This document shows, in pieces, positions 33,470-45,448 of a stretch of 64,000 nucleotides of DNA. The translations under genes were made by a program, and so were the position numbers. The stretch lies in NCBI GenBank assembly GCA_015680685.1, contig MNCI01005255.1, positions 124,001-188,000 on the forward strand, in the 5' to 3' direction. Position 1 is the first letter of the stretch. Each line of letters starts with the position of its first letter. The notes under the pieces are model-generated. The model had not been told where the DNA came from. It saw only the letters and a list, made by a program, of their open reading frames with translations, and did no database searches. This DNA is from Gnetum montanum (lineage: Eukaryota > Streptophyta > Gnetopsida > Gnetales > Gnetaceae).

Positions 33470-33558
33470 TACATCAGAAGTAGATTTTCCATCCTGATCA
33501 TGAAGTTTCTATGCTTGGGGAAATTCTTCTAAGCTAAAAGTAGATCTTCCACACTGAG
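33470..33558 (+). repeat. 20-bp minisatellite, left part
   Basis: Units such as CATGAAGTTTCTATGCTTGG and AGTAGATCTTCCACACTGAG in perfect 20-bp register. The array is interrupted by TE4 and resumes in phase at 45444. Confidence 0.8.
33554..33558 (+). repeat. Target-site duplication CTGAG, left copy (TE4)
   Basis: Directly before the TGATGAATTG start of the TE4 LTR; repeated at 45444-45448. Confidence 0.85.
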
Positions 33559-34443
33559 TGATGAATTGTACTTCTATTGGCTACATCAATGAGGCCTCAT
33601 CGACTGGGCCTTGTTGATGCATTGTATCATGCATTAACAAGGTACCATCAATGTAGTGTTTATATTTGGCTATAAATACTCATCCACTAGCCACATTTGT
33701 GATAATTGAGATTTTAGTAGCAATGAAGTTCTTGTAGTTTGTTCATTTTAAAGTTAGAATATTTCTCCCAAATGTCCTCAATAGGAGTCATTAAGTGTAT
33801 AGATCTTTATTTGAGCATTGTTGTACCTAAGCATAACAATGTGTGTGACAATAAAGACAAGATTTCTGATAAACCTTGTAGCACTTTGGATAGATAAAAT
33901 ATTCTATTTATGTATTTAATGTTTTAAATTATTTATTAAATATTTTCTAGTAATTAATTAAATGAAGCAATTAAGCAAGATAGATTAAACACATAAGTAT
34001 GACCACTTTGAACATAGCACATATTTGCTTGGTAATCCTAGTAGTGTTATTTCATGGTACACCTAGTAGCATAGTGCTTGGTAACCCAACAGTGGATGGG
34101 TTCAAGACATGTGTAGAATGTAGGACCAAATTCTTATGTTAGGACTAGTTAGATACTAGTTAATTAGTTAATTTAAATTAGTTAATATAATTACTTTTAT
34201 CTATCTTTGAATACCAAACCATAAAATATAAAATGATAAAAATTAGATGCCTCAATTACACTTAACCATACTAGTGTACATCACAAGTGTAATTGGGAAT
34301 ACAATGATTGACCTTAAGATAAGGATTCACTTCCTAGAAGATTAGTGCACTAGAAATTACAAAGTCCATGGAATTTGACTAGATCATGCATGAATGTTTT
34401 GTGATTCATATAGTTGGGTGTAGGGGTACCTTGTCACTCATCA
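33559..34443 (+). repeat. TE4 5' LTR
   Basis: TGATGAATTG to CACTCATCA. Aligns throughout with 44552-45443. TATA box TATAAATA at 33671-33678. Contains the palindrome TGAGGCCTCA at about 33584-33593. Confidence 0.9.
33671..33678 (+). promoter_or_regulatory. TATA box in TE4 5' LTR
   Basis: TATAAATA, conserved in the 3' LTR at about 44650-44657 (CTATAAATATG). Confidence 0.65.
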
Positions 34444-34444
34444 T

Positions 34445-34462
34445 TAGTGTTGTTGTTGGGGA
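34445..34462 (+). other. Primer-binding site of TE4, tRNA-Asp type
   Basis: TAGTGTTGTTGTTGGGGA. It matches the well-known tRNA-Asp PBS TGGCGCCGTTGCCGGGGA at 12 of 18 positions. All six differences are transitions (five C to T, one G to A), fitting methylation decay. Confidence 0.8.
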
Positions 34463-34950
34463 CTTTACTTGTTGAAACGTGCACTATCTAGGAGTAGTGA
34501 AAATTATTAATATCATTGGATAAACTCAAGATCAACACCACTCTCAATGATGTATAAACTACTAAGTAGACTAATAATTTTATTCATTTTGCAAAAAGTA
34601 TTCTTCTTTCCATAGACATGAAGATGTCAAATCATCGATCCCATAGGAGTGCAAAGTGGTATTACTCATCTAGACGAATATGTACTAGACTTCACCTTCA
34701 TCCTACATCAAGATGAATAGTTATGATGGCATGATATGAAGGGAAACATCATCTTGCCCCCCAATCGATCTCTGCCTAGGATGCTATTTCAAACCCTTGA
34801 AAAGTTGGGCATCATAGATCTTCATGAGGAATATGTTGTAAACGGTTATGAAACTTGAAACTATTATTCCATTAAAAAAAATTCAAGCAAGATTGACATT
34901 AGGAGAAGCTCCATGAGGCTACAAAGAGGAAACATTTTACTAATCCCTTG
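34463..34950 (+). other. TE4 leader
   Basis: Between PBS and gag. No domain visible; scattered short ORFs only. Confidence 0.5.
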
Positions 34951-36100
34951 TTCCTACTAGATTAAGATGATAATGAGGATCCTCCCTTTGAAGGTTCTCA
35001 ACATGAAGATTTTCCACCCCCTAGTATTAGTGACAAGGGTGCAATCTTGAACCTACTATCCATTATTCATAAATTAGGGTTACGAAAAAGTGACAACCAA
35101 GGTAGGGACTTAGGAAATCATCACAATAGTAAGGGATCTATGGATGCTGATCATAATGAGCAAAAACGTGATGGTAGATATTATAGTGGTAGTAGTGGTA
35201 CACCTTTTTCTCCATCATCTTCATCTAATTTTAAACATTCCTCTTCATCTACTCATTATCATAGAAGCCACCATTGAAATAATCATGATGATGGTGATTA
35301 ATGAGACAATAATGATCATAAAGGCCAGCAAGATCAAAGGGATGGCCAAAACCATCATCGGTGTCATTGATGTAGTGATGATGATAAACCTCTATTGGTG
35401 ACTTGAAGTATGCTCAACATTGTAGATGTAGTTAGAATTCTAGCTAGGCATAGAAAAGATAGTTAGATCAAGTACTTAGACATGAATAATATCCCAAGAT
35501 TCAAGAGGGGATATAATTCTAATTCACAGACACAACTACAAGCTTTCCATGATGCTTGTTCCTTATAGAATATAGAAAATGAATGGCAAAAACTCATGCT
35601 CTTCCCTAGGATGATCATCAATGAAGTTGAAAGTTGGTACCAGTCTTTGGAACTGGAATCCATTCGCCAATGGAGTACCATGTTAAAGCTATTTAATGAC
35701 AAATATGAAATGTACTCCAAACTGTTTAATTTCATAAGGTAAATCCAAGGTTGGAAATAGGGAAGACATAAATCCTTAGATGCCATCATGGGTAGATGTT
35801 ATTCAATCTTACAATGATGCCCTAGCCATGGTTGTTCTTAGAGGAAACAACTTTGCCACACATCATAGATGGGCTTAGAGCAGAAACTAGAAGAACTCTC
35901 GAAGTTTATGCCCAATGAATATGGTCTAAACTAAGAGCTCATCAGATCCAAAGGCTAATTAAGCAGATAGCAAAATAAGAGGATGAGTTATGAAAAAGGG
36001 AAATTATGAAAGAGTATAATAGGGACCCTTCCATTATGAAATGGGAGGTCCAATTTTGTGATGATGAGGAGTTGCCACTTGATGAAGAGTGAATAGAAAA
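34951..36100 (+). pseudogene. gag: TE4 gag
   Basis: Acidic start (DNEDPPFEGSQHEDFPPP), then a serine/histidine-rich linker (35100-35350), then the capsid core around 35480-35720 (FKRGYNSNSQTQLQAFHDA and ESWYQSLELESIRQWSTM, the ALTWYxxLxxxSIxxW-type gag pattern). Broken by TAG/TGA stops and frameshifts. Confidence 0.65.
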
Positions 36101-36989
36101 ATCTTGCCCATCCAAAAATCTATTTTTGATATTTCAAAAATGGTTGATAAATTATGGAACTTTTTAGATGAAAAATTTTAAACTATTATGAAGATCACTA
36201 AAGAATCCAAAGAGAAAAATAGTGATCGTAACTACAAGAGGTGAAAATAAGCTTAACATGCCTACTAAATAGGTAAGGGTAAAGCTATAGTCATAGAGGA
36301 AGTTGTGGAAACTAACTTTGATGATGAAACTAATTGTGAAATTTGTCAATATGAAAATCCAAAGGGTTTTTTCCCTATAGTGTCACACTTATAAGAGTTT
36401 GGGGTGTATGCATTGAATCCTAGACTAGCACATAGGTAAGCACCTAGATTATTACCTTATGCTCAAGGCAATCCAAGGTAGTTCCACTAGCAACAATAAT
36501 CTTACTACCTAAGTGAAAATCCTCCACAGCCTTATGAATAATAAAAATAGTGGTACCAACCATAATCATGGGGAATGCCACTACCAAGGTAGTAGTACCT
36601 TATAGACAACTAGATCCATATGGGTACTATGTTCAACAACTCGTCTCTGCAAGAAGTTCTACAAGTCATACTTTATTTCAGCATCACTATTACCCTCTAG
36701 AGTACCACTGAATACATTAAATATCTACTTAAGGGAAAATCCCATATCCATACCACCCTCCACATCCATATACACACACACTTCCACCCTCAATCGAGCT
36801 ACCTCTTGCTCCATCCATGTAGGATGAGATTCCTCCATAGCCACAACAATGAAATGTTACGAGGGCTATACATTCACAACAAGCTTTCCAACCAAGTGGT
36901 TTAGATAACCAATCTAGAAAAGGATCCTTCTTCTAACATAGCAATCCTCTCCAACCCTTAGAACCTAGTGTAGTTGACCATTCTACATC
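36101..36989 (+). pseudogene. TE4 gag-protease linker
   Basis: Gln/Pro/Tyr-rich decayed coding sequence (many CAA/TAG and CCA/CCT codons). No zinc knuckle is recognised. Joins gag and protease. Confidence 0.45.
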
Positions 36990-37480
36990 TCCAATACGTT
37001 CATCCTCCGCATCAAATCCCTTTGAGTGCCCTTCAAACCAAGTGCCACCTCGAATTTACACTATAATGCTAACTCATGTTGTTTTTGTCTGGATCAAGGT
37101 TGGCTAGCAATCTTCCCATGAAAACATGTAACCCTGGAAGTCCACACATTTATTTTTAGATCACTATACATGAGCCATGCAAGGATCTTCTTGACTTTGG
37201 TTTTGGAGTTATCTCATCTCTCATGAAATGTACAAGGCCTAGAACCTATTAGCTCTTAAAAAGAGCAACATCCATCTATAATTAGCAAATTAGTCAATTA
37301 CTATCCCTTTGGGATTCATAGAGGACATTGTGACCATAGTCTATGGGTGGTCCTATCCCATTCATTTTCTAGTGATCAAGGTTGAAAACTACAAAAGCAA
37401 CTTTCCGATCATTATGGGAAGGGCTTAGTTAAGCATCGTTGATGCATGTATGAGCATAAGGGATCTCTCTCTAGAAATAT
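36990..37480 (+). pseudogene. TE4 aspartic protease
   Basis: Degenerate D-x-G region LLDFGFGVISSLM at about 37182-37222 and the second hallmark FPIIMGRA-stop-LSIVDACM at about 37404-37454, which corresponds to the ILGRPWL block of the family. Not functional. Confidence 0.6.
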
Positions 37481-38089
37481 CCAAAGAAAATGAATTGGGC
37501 AAGATAGATAAGAAGTGTATTTCATGCATCACATACAATGATAATGGATGCAATTGTGTGCAAAAGATTTGGTCCATAAAAAGTACATACATTAAAGCAT
37601 GCTATCAATGTGCACAAGAAATCAATATTCAAATGTGTTTGTATGTAGCATCCACAAAATAAGGAGAATACCCAATGGCTGATAGTTGACTTTGATAGTA
37701 GCAAATTATGCATGGAACCAACTAAGAGCCTAACATTTGCTTATATTGAATGCATGGACAAACTTGAATAACTTCATCTCCAACTCTCTGATGAAGATGA
37801 TGATACTTATTAGGGAGAGTTGGAAATTCCTAATAACTTCAAGTAGGAGTTCCTAGAGCTAAAACATTTACTAGATACCATGGAATATGCATTTTTAAAT
37901 AATGGTAAATTAGTCATAATTAATGTCAAACTTGCTCCTAAACAAAAAGGAAAGTTGTTAAAGGTAGCTAACAAATTACCAACAACATTTTCTTGGTCAT
38001 ATCCTGAGCTTATAGGAATTGACTTGAGGATATGCTAGCATCGCATTTACACCAACTAGACCATGAAGCATAGAAGATAGCAGTAGAGG

Positions 38090-38760
38090 TGACTAAGTAC
38101 TAAATTTAAATAGATCATCAAGGAAGAAATTAAACAACTCCTCAAGGTGCGGTTCATCTATCCCATTGTAGATAGTGATTGAGTTAGCCCACTCCTAATT
38201 GTACCAAAGAAAGGTGACAAATGGTGAGTCTACATCAGCATCAAGCTATTGAATATGACAATGTTTAAAGATCATTTCTCATTTCCATTTGTGGATTAGG
38301 TGTTGGACACCATATTTCGACATTATTATTATAGCCTCTCGAATGGTTATGGTGGCTATAACCAAATCCAAATTACATTAAACGATTAGGCCAAGATAAC
38401 ATTCATGAGTCCCTGGGGGACTTTTTCATATTGTAAGATGCCATTTGATCTATGCAATGCCGTTGCAACATTTTAACACCTAGTCCTTACTATTTTGCAA
38501 CAAAAGATTGGTAGTGGTGTAAAACTCTTCATGGATGACTTCTCCACCTATGGAGATACATTTGAGTAATCCTTTGACCACTAAAGAGATGTGTTAAAAC
38601 AAACTTATGGCTCAACTAGAAAAAGAGCCATCTCATGATCCAAGAAGGCATTGTGCTAGGGCACCGAATTTCATAAAAATGGCTTGAAATAGATCTAGAA
38701 AAGATAAGGATCATCCAAAAAATAACACACCAACTAGAGATAGTTAAAGATGTTTAATTA
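38090..38760 (+). pseudogene. TE4 reverse transcriptase
   Basis: Blocks: EEIKQLLKVRFIYPI, SPLLIVPKKGDKW, YNQIQITLND, PWGTFSYCKMPFDLCNA, and the active site LFMDDFSTYGDTFE at 38525-38566 (FMDD at 38528-38539). The MDDFSVYG-type site is typical of Athila-like elements. Many expected Gln and Trp codons are TAG. The region 37481-38089 upstream is the decayed protease-RT linker. Confidence 0.83.
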
Positions 38761-39340
38761 TTCCTTGGACATGCTAGCTACTATCGATGATTCATAGAGA
38801 ATTTCTCTAAGATCACAAAACCATTGGTAGAGATTACAAAGAAAGATTCACTTTTCATTTAGACCAAGGAATGTGAACATTCATTCCAATGATTAAAAGA
38901 GAAACTCATAGAAACACCAATCCTATGAGCACTAGATTGGTCCAAACCCTTCCACATTATTATGGATTCATCTAACTATGCCTTAAGAGTAGTGCTCACA
39001 TAGATGAATAATAAGAAACATCCATACTACATCCACTATGTGAGCCAAAGCATTGTGGGAGCATAGTTAAATTACATCACCACAAAAAAGGAATTAATGG
39101 CCATGATGTATGCTCTAGAAAATTTCAAGCACTATGTGCTTGGCTACAAAGTATTTGTGCATATGGACCATAGTGCAATCTTCGTCTTCATGACCAAGCT
39201 AATAGTGAGCCCTCATATCATATGGCAGCTTGTGATTTTGTAGGAATTTGATCTCATGATGGTAGATCAAAAAGGAACTAATAATGTGATCATTGAACAC
39301 ATCTCTTACTTAAGATGAGATAATAAAGAGAAGGAGAGCC
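38761..39340 (+). pseudogene. TE4 RNase H
   Basis: FHIIMDSSNYALRVVLTQ, then YYIHYVSQSIVGA, then TTKKELMAMMYALENFKHYVLGYKVFVHMDHSA, then EFDLMMVDQKGTNNVIIEHIS. Single RNase H, no aRH afterwards. Confidence 0.85.
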
Positions 39341-40740
39341 CATTCTTTGATAAATTACTAAACAAACTCCTCTTTACAGGAGCAATAAATGAATAAACAT
39401 CCATAGACATAACATGGTACAATGGCATCCTCACCTATCTTCTTACTTAAGAGATTCCACAAGATCTTGACTTTAGAAAGAACCAATAATTTCTTTATTA
39501 GGCCAAATATTTCATGGAAATCAATAGAAACCTCTACAAGGTGTGTGCTGATGGTTTGATTCGTTGGTGTCTCCTTAACAAATATCAACTACATGTTCCT
39601 GAAGATGCTCATGAAGGACCTTGCAGAGGCCACTATGTAGGGAGATGCATGGCCATAAAAATCCTAATGGTAGGATACTATTGGCCTACAATATTTAGGG
39701 ATGCCCACTATTTTTTTTGATNNNNNNNNNNNNNNNNNNNNNNNNNNNNNNNNNNNNNNNNNNNNNNNNNNNNNNNNNNNNNNNNNNNNNNNNNNNNNNN
39801 GGGGGGGGGGGGGGGGGGGGGGGATGACCACTTGCGTGGAAGGTCCTAAATAGTGGATTTAACCACTGGAACCTATTGACATATGGGGAATTAACTTCAT
39901 GGATTCCATCACATCCATGTCTAACAAAAAATGCATATATTATTGTAACAATTGACTACTGCATAAAATGGGCAGAAGTAGTAGCCATTACTGATTGTAC
40001 ATCATCCACTACTACTAGATTTATACAAAAAAATATTGTAAATAGGTTTTGAGTGCCATGTCTTCTAATTTTTGATAATGGAACTTATTTCACAGGTGTC
40101 ACTTTTAGAAAGTTAATGCAACTCTTAGGAGTTGAACATAAGTTAACAATACCCTACCATTCCCAAGCAATGATCAAGTAGAGGTAACCAACTAAGAGAT
40201 CATAAAAATATTAACATGGACCATTAGAAAATATAGGAAAGATTGGAGTAAAAAACTTAATGATGCCCTCTAGGCTTACTATTCAACATGGAAACTTCCT
40301 ATTGGCTACTCTTCCTATGAGTTGATGTATGAAAAAATTCCAATGTGCTTGATTCAATTCGAGCTTTGTAGACTCTCAATAGTCTATGATCTTAATCTTG
40401 ACCTAAGTCTACCATAGAAAGAAATATTGATCAACCTAAATGTGCTAGATAAAAATTGATTAGTAGCCTTATCTTTGAATAAGGTGCACAAGGCATTTAG
40501 CAAGCAATGTCATGACCTTAGAATAAGGAAAGTAAAACATCAACCAAGAGATAAGGTTCTCTATTGGAAACCCACACATGTATCTCAGAAGGAAAATTTC
40601 TAAACATTATGGGAGGGACCTTATATAATTGATCAAACCTTTTCCTCTAGGACCATGTTAATCTATAAGGCTGAAAGCCCAAATAAAAAGTAGTTGGTCA
40701 ACATCCAACAAGTAAAACCTTTCCTAGAGCCAAGACAAAC
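39341..40740 (+). pseudogene. TE4 integrase (with assembly gap)
   Basis: HHCC half: HVPEDAHEGPCRGHYVGRCMAIK and GYYWPTIFRDAHYFF run into the gap, so the C-x2-C part is missing. After it: LEPIDIWGINFMDSI (first Asp), ADDxIR-like decay, LIFDNGTYF (second Asp, ~40072), and a frame-broken NDQVEVTN (Glu, ~40170). The C-terminal VLYWKPTH block (~40557) and LVNIQQVKPFLEP are recognisable. Confidence 0.78.
39722..39823. other. Assembly gap (79 N) and adjoining 23-G run
   Basis: N at 39722-39800, then 23 consecutive G at 39801-39823, preceded by TTTTTTTT. Comparing with the usual spacing between the HHCC histidines and the first catalytic Asp, roughly 20-30 codons are lost here, so the real gap is probably short. 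The G-run is likely an assembly artefact. Confidence 0.9.
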
Positions 40741-42895
40741 TAGTGCAATTACTACCTCAATGGATGGACAACCATGTTCAATTTTTTAAATCTCATCCTT
40801 CCAACTCAATCGTGGGGGAGATGGCCATTTACACCAATAATCCATATGGATTTTCAATTTTTCTACTTTTTTATTTCCATGTTTTTTTTGATTTTACAGT
40901 TATTTATTTTACAAATTTCCGATTTGTAGGCTTTTTCTAATTTTACACCATTATTAGTACCTTTGAGCCTTTCCTGATTATTTTACTTTGTTTTTTTTAT
41001 TCAAAGTATGATATTTCCTCATTTTTGCTAATAAAATTGTTTTAATTCCATAAGACATAGTTCCACCGTTTCTATTTACTAATGATGGTTTTTGCTTAAC
41101 ATTGTGATTGTTGATGTTTCGTTTCTATTTTTGAATTATGATGTCTAATGACTTTGACATAGTTTATTTTTCATGGAATAGGTAGTGAGTCCATGTCATC
41201 TGCCCATCCAATAAACTCTATGGTTTTCCTTCTTCTAGTAATTTGAGATCCCTTCCATTAAAGAAAGTTTTAATTAATCGATGACCTTGGTGGTTCAGGA
41301 ATTAGGAAGGATTCAAAGGTTTGTAAAGGGTGTGACTTCAAGGGAACTCAATACTCTTTGTAATCTTCTACTTTCTTGAGTGCTTGAGTGTTTTTCACAA
41401 ACTTCTTACTATTCCATTTCAACCACTAATAGGAAGTCAAATAAGTCTTTGCATGGTGTGGTTCCCATGCAAAAAAAAAATGATGGAAATTCAAAGCACA
41501 CCACTTCGACATAATAAATGAATAAGTCCTTGGATGGTGTGGTTTCCATTTTAGAAAAAAATGATGGGAATTTAGAGCACATTCATTAGACAAATAAATA
41601 GGCTACAAGCACTGGTTATGGGACTAGAAAGACATGCACCTATGCCTAAAAGTCCCCTCTAACTAAGGCCCTCTCTCAATTCCTACTTCTTTATTTTCTT
41701 CTCTTTATGGAATGGTGGTTGTCTTGTGAAAGCACTCTTATGTCTTGTGTAGGTGGATCGATCTTAGGGTGATGCTGCAAAGTCACTGAAACCAAATGGT
41801 TTTGGTCTAGACTAAGGATGGATCTTCCTAGGTCATTTTAAACACAAATTCCACAAGGGACTTCTTATGAACTCAATTTGGAACTACATTTCACCTTCTC
41901 TATCATCCATCCATGCTACCATAACTCACCTCACTGCTAGGTTCTATGTTATGCTCTATCTCTTGGTCTGATGTGTTTGAATTCTTAGATAGATTCTTGT
42001 TGGTTGGTCCTTAACTTTTCATGATTATTAATCGATTGTATGGCCCATAGACTCCTTAGTTGAGGTTATGCAATGAAATAATGGCATCAGCTTGCTATGG
42101 GGAGGAACCACTTGCATAGCTCTTAGCTTGATTAGTTAAGATTCCTTCCCTTTAACATTGTCACAATCATATCTTTTAGATATTCCACTATGTATTCCAC
42201 TCAGTGATCCTTAACCTTTTATTTCATTCATCCCTTGAATCATTTTTTCTTCATTTTTCCAAATTTGTGAGCTCCAACACCCTCTTCTCATATTTTCATA
42301 TTGTTCTTATCCTTTTAAGCTTTCATTTGATTCCAATTTTATTTAAAAATTCTTTGTATTTTGCAAGTTTGACCAAAAATCTACAATGGTCAATAACTGT
42401 GTTGATGAGGCCTCATTGATGCAACTAACTCCATTGATGAGGCCTCATCGACGTAGTCCATAAATCCTATATATACTGCCATGCACTTAGGAATTTTTAA
42501 CATTTCCCTCATAACACACAGGGAGGTTTTGCAATTTTTCAGAGCCTAAAAACTTCCAAAGCCCATAACTTCCCAACCATTCGTTGAAATCACTTTGTTT
42601 TTCAATATTGCACTTACCAAAGGTAAGCTCTTTATCGTGGGGGCCACAAACCTTAACATTTCCAATAAAAGTTTTTGAAAATTTTTCTAACTCGCCCAAA
42701 GGATTAATAAACTTAACAATATACAAACATCAATTTTTTTGAGAGTTAATCCTTTCAAAAATCTTTGGGATGATTTATTAATAATAGCACATAAGTAAAT
42801 AATAATTAGAGTAATTAAATTAGCCATAATCACAACTTAGCCAAGTGTAACTATCCTTAAGAGATAAATGTATGTCAATTGCTTCATGCTACACA
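40741..42895 (+). other. TE4 post-pol spacer
   Basis: AT-rich, no domain. It holds an imperfect ~80-bp direct duplication (about 41440-41520 and 41522-41600, motif AATAAGTC-TGG-TGGTGTGG) and two GATGAGGCCTCAT palindromic copies at about 42403-42450 that resemble the LTR. Confidence 0.55.
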
Positions 42896-44330
42896 ATGAT
42901 GGCTAACCCATGGTCACATTATGATTACAAATGGCATCAAAATTGAAACACCTAGAGGAAGAAATATTTCAACCAAGGGTAGGAGATAGTAGCTGAAGTA
43001 ATCATTGACTATGTAGCTAAAGCACTCAATGCATCTATGGTGTACACACTAGATGTATCTATGCTTTGAGATGTGCAGATGTCCATGGGCACGATTAGTG
43101 GGAAATTGAATGTATCCTAGCATGAGGAACTGATGGATCGACTGGTGGGGATTGGGCAACCAATTCTGGATATCTTTAATTTTTTAAAAAACATCATCAC
43201 AGCCTAGTCAGAGCTCTTGGATCCAAGGGGAAAGTGCATCATCCTAGAGGGACAACCCAAAACAACTCTAGCATAGAATCAATGCTTGGTCGAGGAGGTT
43301 GCCAAAATATGTGCCCACCTTGTTGATCCTATAATCCTTAGCCCAAAAACAACCAGAGATGAAGCTTTCCAATAGCTTTAAGAATGATTTTGAAAAGCTG
43401 AGAAGGAGGTAGTAATGACCATCTTTAACTAGTTCATAGCAAAGGCAAAGACCTATTCAATTCAAAAGGAGTTGACTCATATGTGCTAGAAGAATGAAGC
43501 TTTGACTACATAAAATCATTGCCTACGTAATTTTGATACCTTGAGGTAAAAAATGAAAGAATTTATTCATCAATAGTAGGAGTAGCTTACCAAGGTGAAC
43601 ACTGAGTCAAGGAGATTAGCTATAGAAAATTAGAATCTATCAATCGAGGAAGTTCAAGCCTTACGCCAAAAATCTACTATCAAGATTGCCACCTAGAAGA
43701 ATGAAAACTTAAAGTTTAAAAGAGTTAAAGATCATTACAGAAAATAGGTTGGCCTATAGAAGGAAGTAAACAAAAAGCACATCCAAATGGCAAAGGAAAA
43801 AATAAATGAAGCCCTCTAGCAACTCTAACAAGGAAAAGAAGTTTGGAAGTCCATCATTGATGGGGTTGATGCCTACAATAAAGTAGAGATTTTCCTAAAG
43901 GAGTTGCAAATAGAAAAAAATGACAAAGTATATGGAGTTGGCCAATCTTTCCTACATGAACTTGGCTATGCTAACTACAGGATGGCCATGGTTAGAGTTG
44001 GAGAAACAACTGACTAGCTTGTATTTACTATACAATGTAGAGTTCAAGCATCAACGCAAAGGAGTTATTTCTAGCAATCCCATATCCTTGTGATGTGTTT
44101 GTTCTAACCCACATTGATGAAGCCACATGAATGGTGCATGATCCCAAAAATAAGAAGAAGAAAATGGAAGCATAGTTGGATGCTTTCTATCTCTCACCAA
44201 ATGTTGCAGCAGCAGTAGAATAGCTGCAACCACCTTGACTTCTACACATGGATGAAGTTGGAGAAGGTTTCTCAAAACCTTAAGAGCCACCACCACCTAG
44301 AACTATTTGATCTTCTATAAAAAGCTTCAC
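42896..44330 (+). pseudogene. TE4 extra downstream ORF (decayed)
   Basis: One frame from MMANPWSHYDYKWHQN (ATG 42896) runs to about 44080, after which a neighbouring frame continues with HDPKNKKKKMEA and DEVGEGFSKP. About 25 in-frame stops interrupt it, most of them TAG. Visible blocks: EIVAEVIIDYVAKALNASMV, EELMDRLVGIGQPILDIF, then a Lys/Glu-rich, probably helical middle. No transmembrane segment, so an Env-like role (as proposed for Athila ORFs in this place) has no support here. Family unknown. Confidence 0.6.
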
Positions 44331-44551
44331 ATCATAAGAGAACATGCTATCTAATTTTGAAGATTCATGTCATGGTGTTCAATTTTGTATCCTGAACACC
44401 ATCATTTTTGTAATGTATTGATCCATACACTTGGGCACTTCATTTTTTGTTAAGTCATTTTATTTTGTTTGTGAAAGGCCATTCAGTAATCCCATACCTT
44501 TTCAATTTTGTAAAGAATTTGAGGATGAGTTTTTATTTAGTCATGGAGGTA
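44331..44551 (+). other. TE4 3' UTR end and PPT region
   Basis: Non-coding. The purine stretch TGGAGGTA directly precedes the LTR TG at 44552 and is a weak PPT candidate. Confidence 0.45.
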
Positions 44552-45443
44552 TGATGACACATAATTCTTTTGACTACATCGATGAGGCCTTGTCAATGCA
44601 TTGTATCATGCATTGATGAGGCCACATCAATGCAGTGTCTATATTCAACTATAAATATGTGCCCACCAGCTGCATTTATGGTAATTGATATTTTAGTAGA
44701 GTGAAGATCTTGTAGTTTCTTCATCTAAAAGTTAGAATTTTTCTCTTGAGTGCTTGTAGTAGGAGTCATTGAGTGTATAGATCTTTATTTGAGCATTGTT
44801 GTACTTGAGCATGATAGTGTGTGCAGCAATAAGATGAGCCTTTTAATAAACCTTGTAGCACTTTGGATTGATAAAATATTCTATTCATGCATTTAATATT
44901 TTTAATTATTTATTAAATTTTTTTATTATTTATTAAATATTTCCAATAATTAAGTTAACAAAGCAATTAAGAAAGATAGATTAAACACATAAGTATGATC
45001 ACTTCGAGCATAGCATATATTTTCTTGGTAATCCTAGTAGCGTTATTGCTTGGTACACCTAGTAGTGTAGTGCTTGGTAAACCAATAGTGGATACATGGG
45101 TTCAAGACATGTGCAGAAAGTAGGACTAGATGCTTATGTTAAGACTAGTTAGACACTAGTTAATTAGTTAATTTATATCAATTAATCCAATTACTTTTAT
45201 CTCCCTTTGAACACCAAATCATAAAATATAAAATGATAAAAATTAGATGGCTTAATTACACTTAACCATACTATTGTATGTCACAACTATGATTAGGAAG
45301 ACAATAATTGACCTTAAGGCAAGGATTCACTTCCTAGAAGACTAGTGCACTAGAAACTACAAAGTCTATAGAATTTGACCAAATCACACATGAACGCTTT
45401 GTGATTCATATGGTTGGGCATAGGGGTACCTCACTTCTCCTCA
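44552..45443 (+). repeat. TE4 3' LTR
   Basis: 892 bp, TGATGACACA to TTCTCCTCA. Same end position as the 5' LTR (13 bp after the shared GGGGTACC). Confidence 0.9.
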
Positions 45444-45448
45444 CTGAG
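45444..45448 (+). repeat. Target-site duplication CTGAG, right copy (TE4)
   Basis: Directly after CA of the TE4 3' LTR; equals 33554-33558. Confidence 0.85.

Larger units (their letters stand above)
27941..33558 (-). mobile_element. TE3, Tat-like element, 5' half (minus strand)
   Basis: Minus-strand element read right to left: part of a 5' LTR (about 33558-32050), gag (31871-29900), protease (~29000-28380) and the start of the putative intron (28366-27941), where TE1 ends. Its RT half is not in the window; I infer it lies left of TE1's 5' end, so TE1 would be inserted in TE3's intron. Much more decayed than TE2 or TE6. Confidence 0.75.
32050..33558 (-). repeat. Probable TE3 5' LTR, downstream part
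   Basis: Non-coding stretch upstream of TE3 gag where the LTR is expected, about 1.5 kb, split by TE4. Boundaries are estimates; I could not find the LTR end or PBS with confidence. It includes the left part of a 20-bp minisatellite. Confidence 0.4.
33559..45443 (+). mobile_element. TE4, Athila-like Ty3/gypsy element
   Basis: 885-bp 5' LTR, tRNA-Asp type PBS, gag, protease, RT, RNase H, integrase, a long 3' region with an extra ORF, and a 892-bp 3' LTR, with TSD CTGAG. It has a single RNase H, the FMDD-F-TYG type RT active site and the QEFDL RNase H end, which fit Athila and exclude Tat. It contains the assembly gap. Confidence 0.9.

Noticed and set aside
35047-35401. Ser/His-rich ORFs as a separate gene
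   Set aside because: They lie in the gag linker of TE4, directly followed by the capsid core in a nearby frame.
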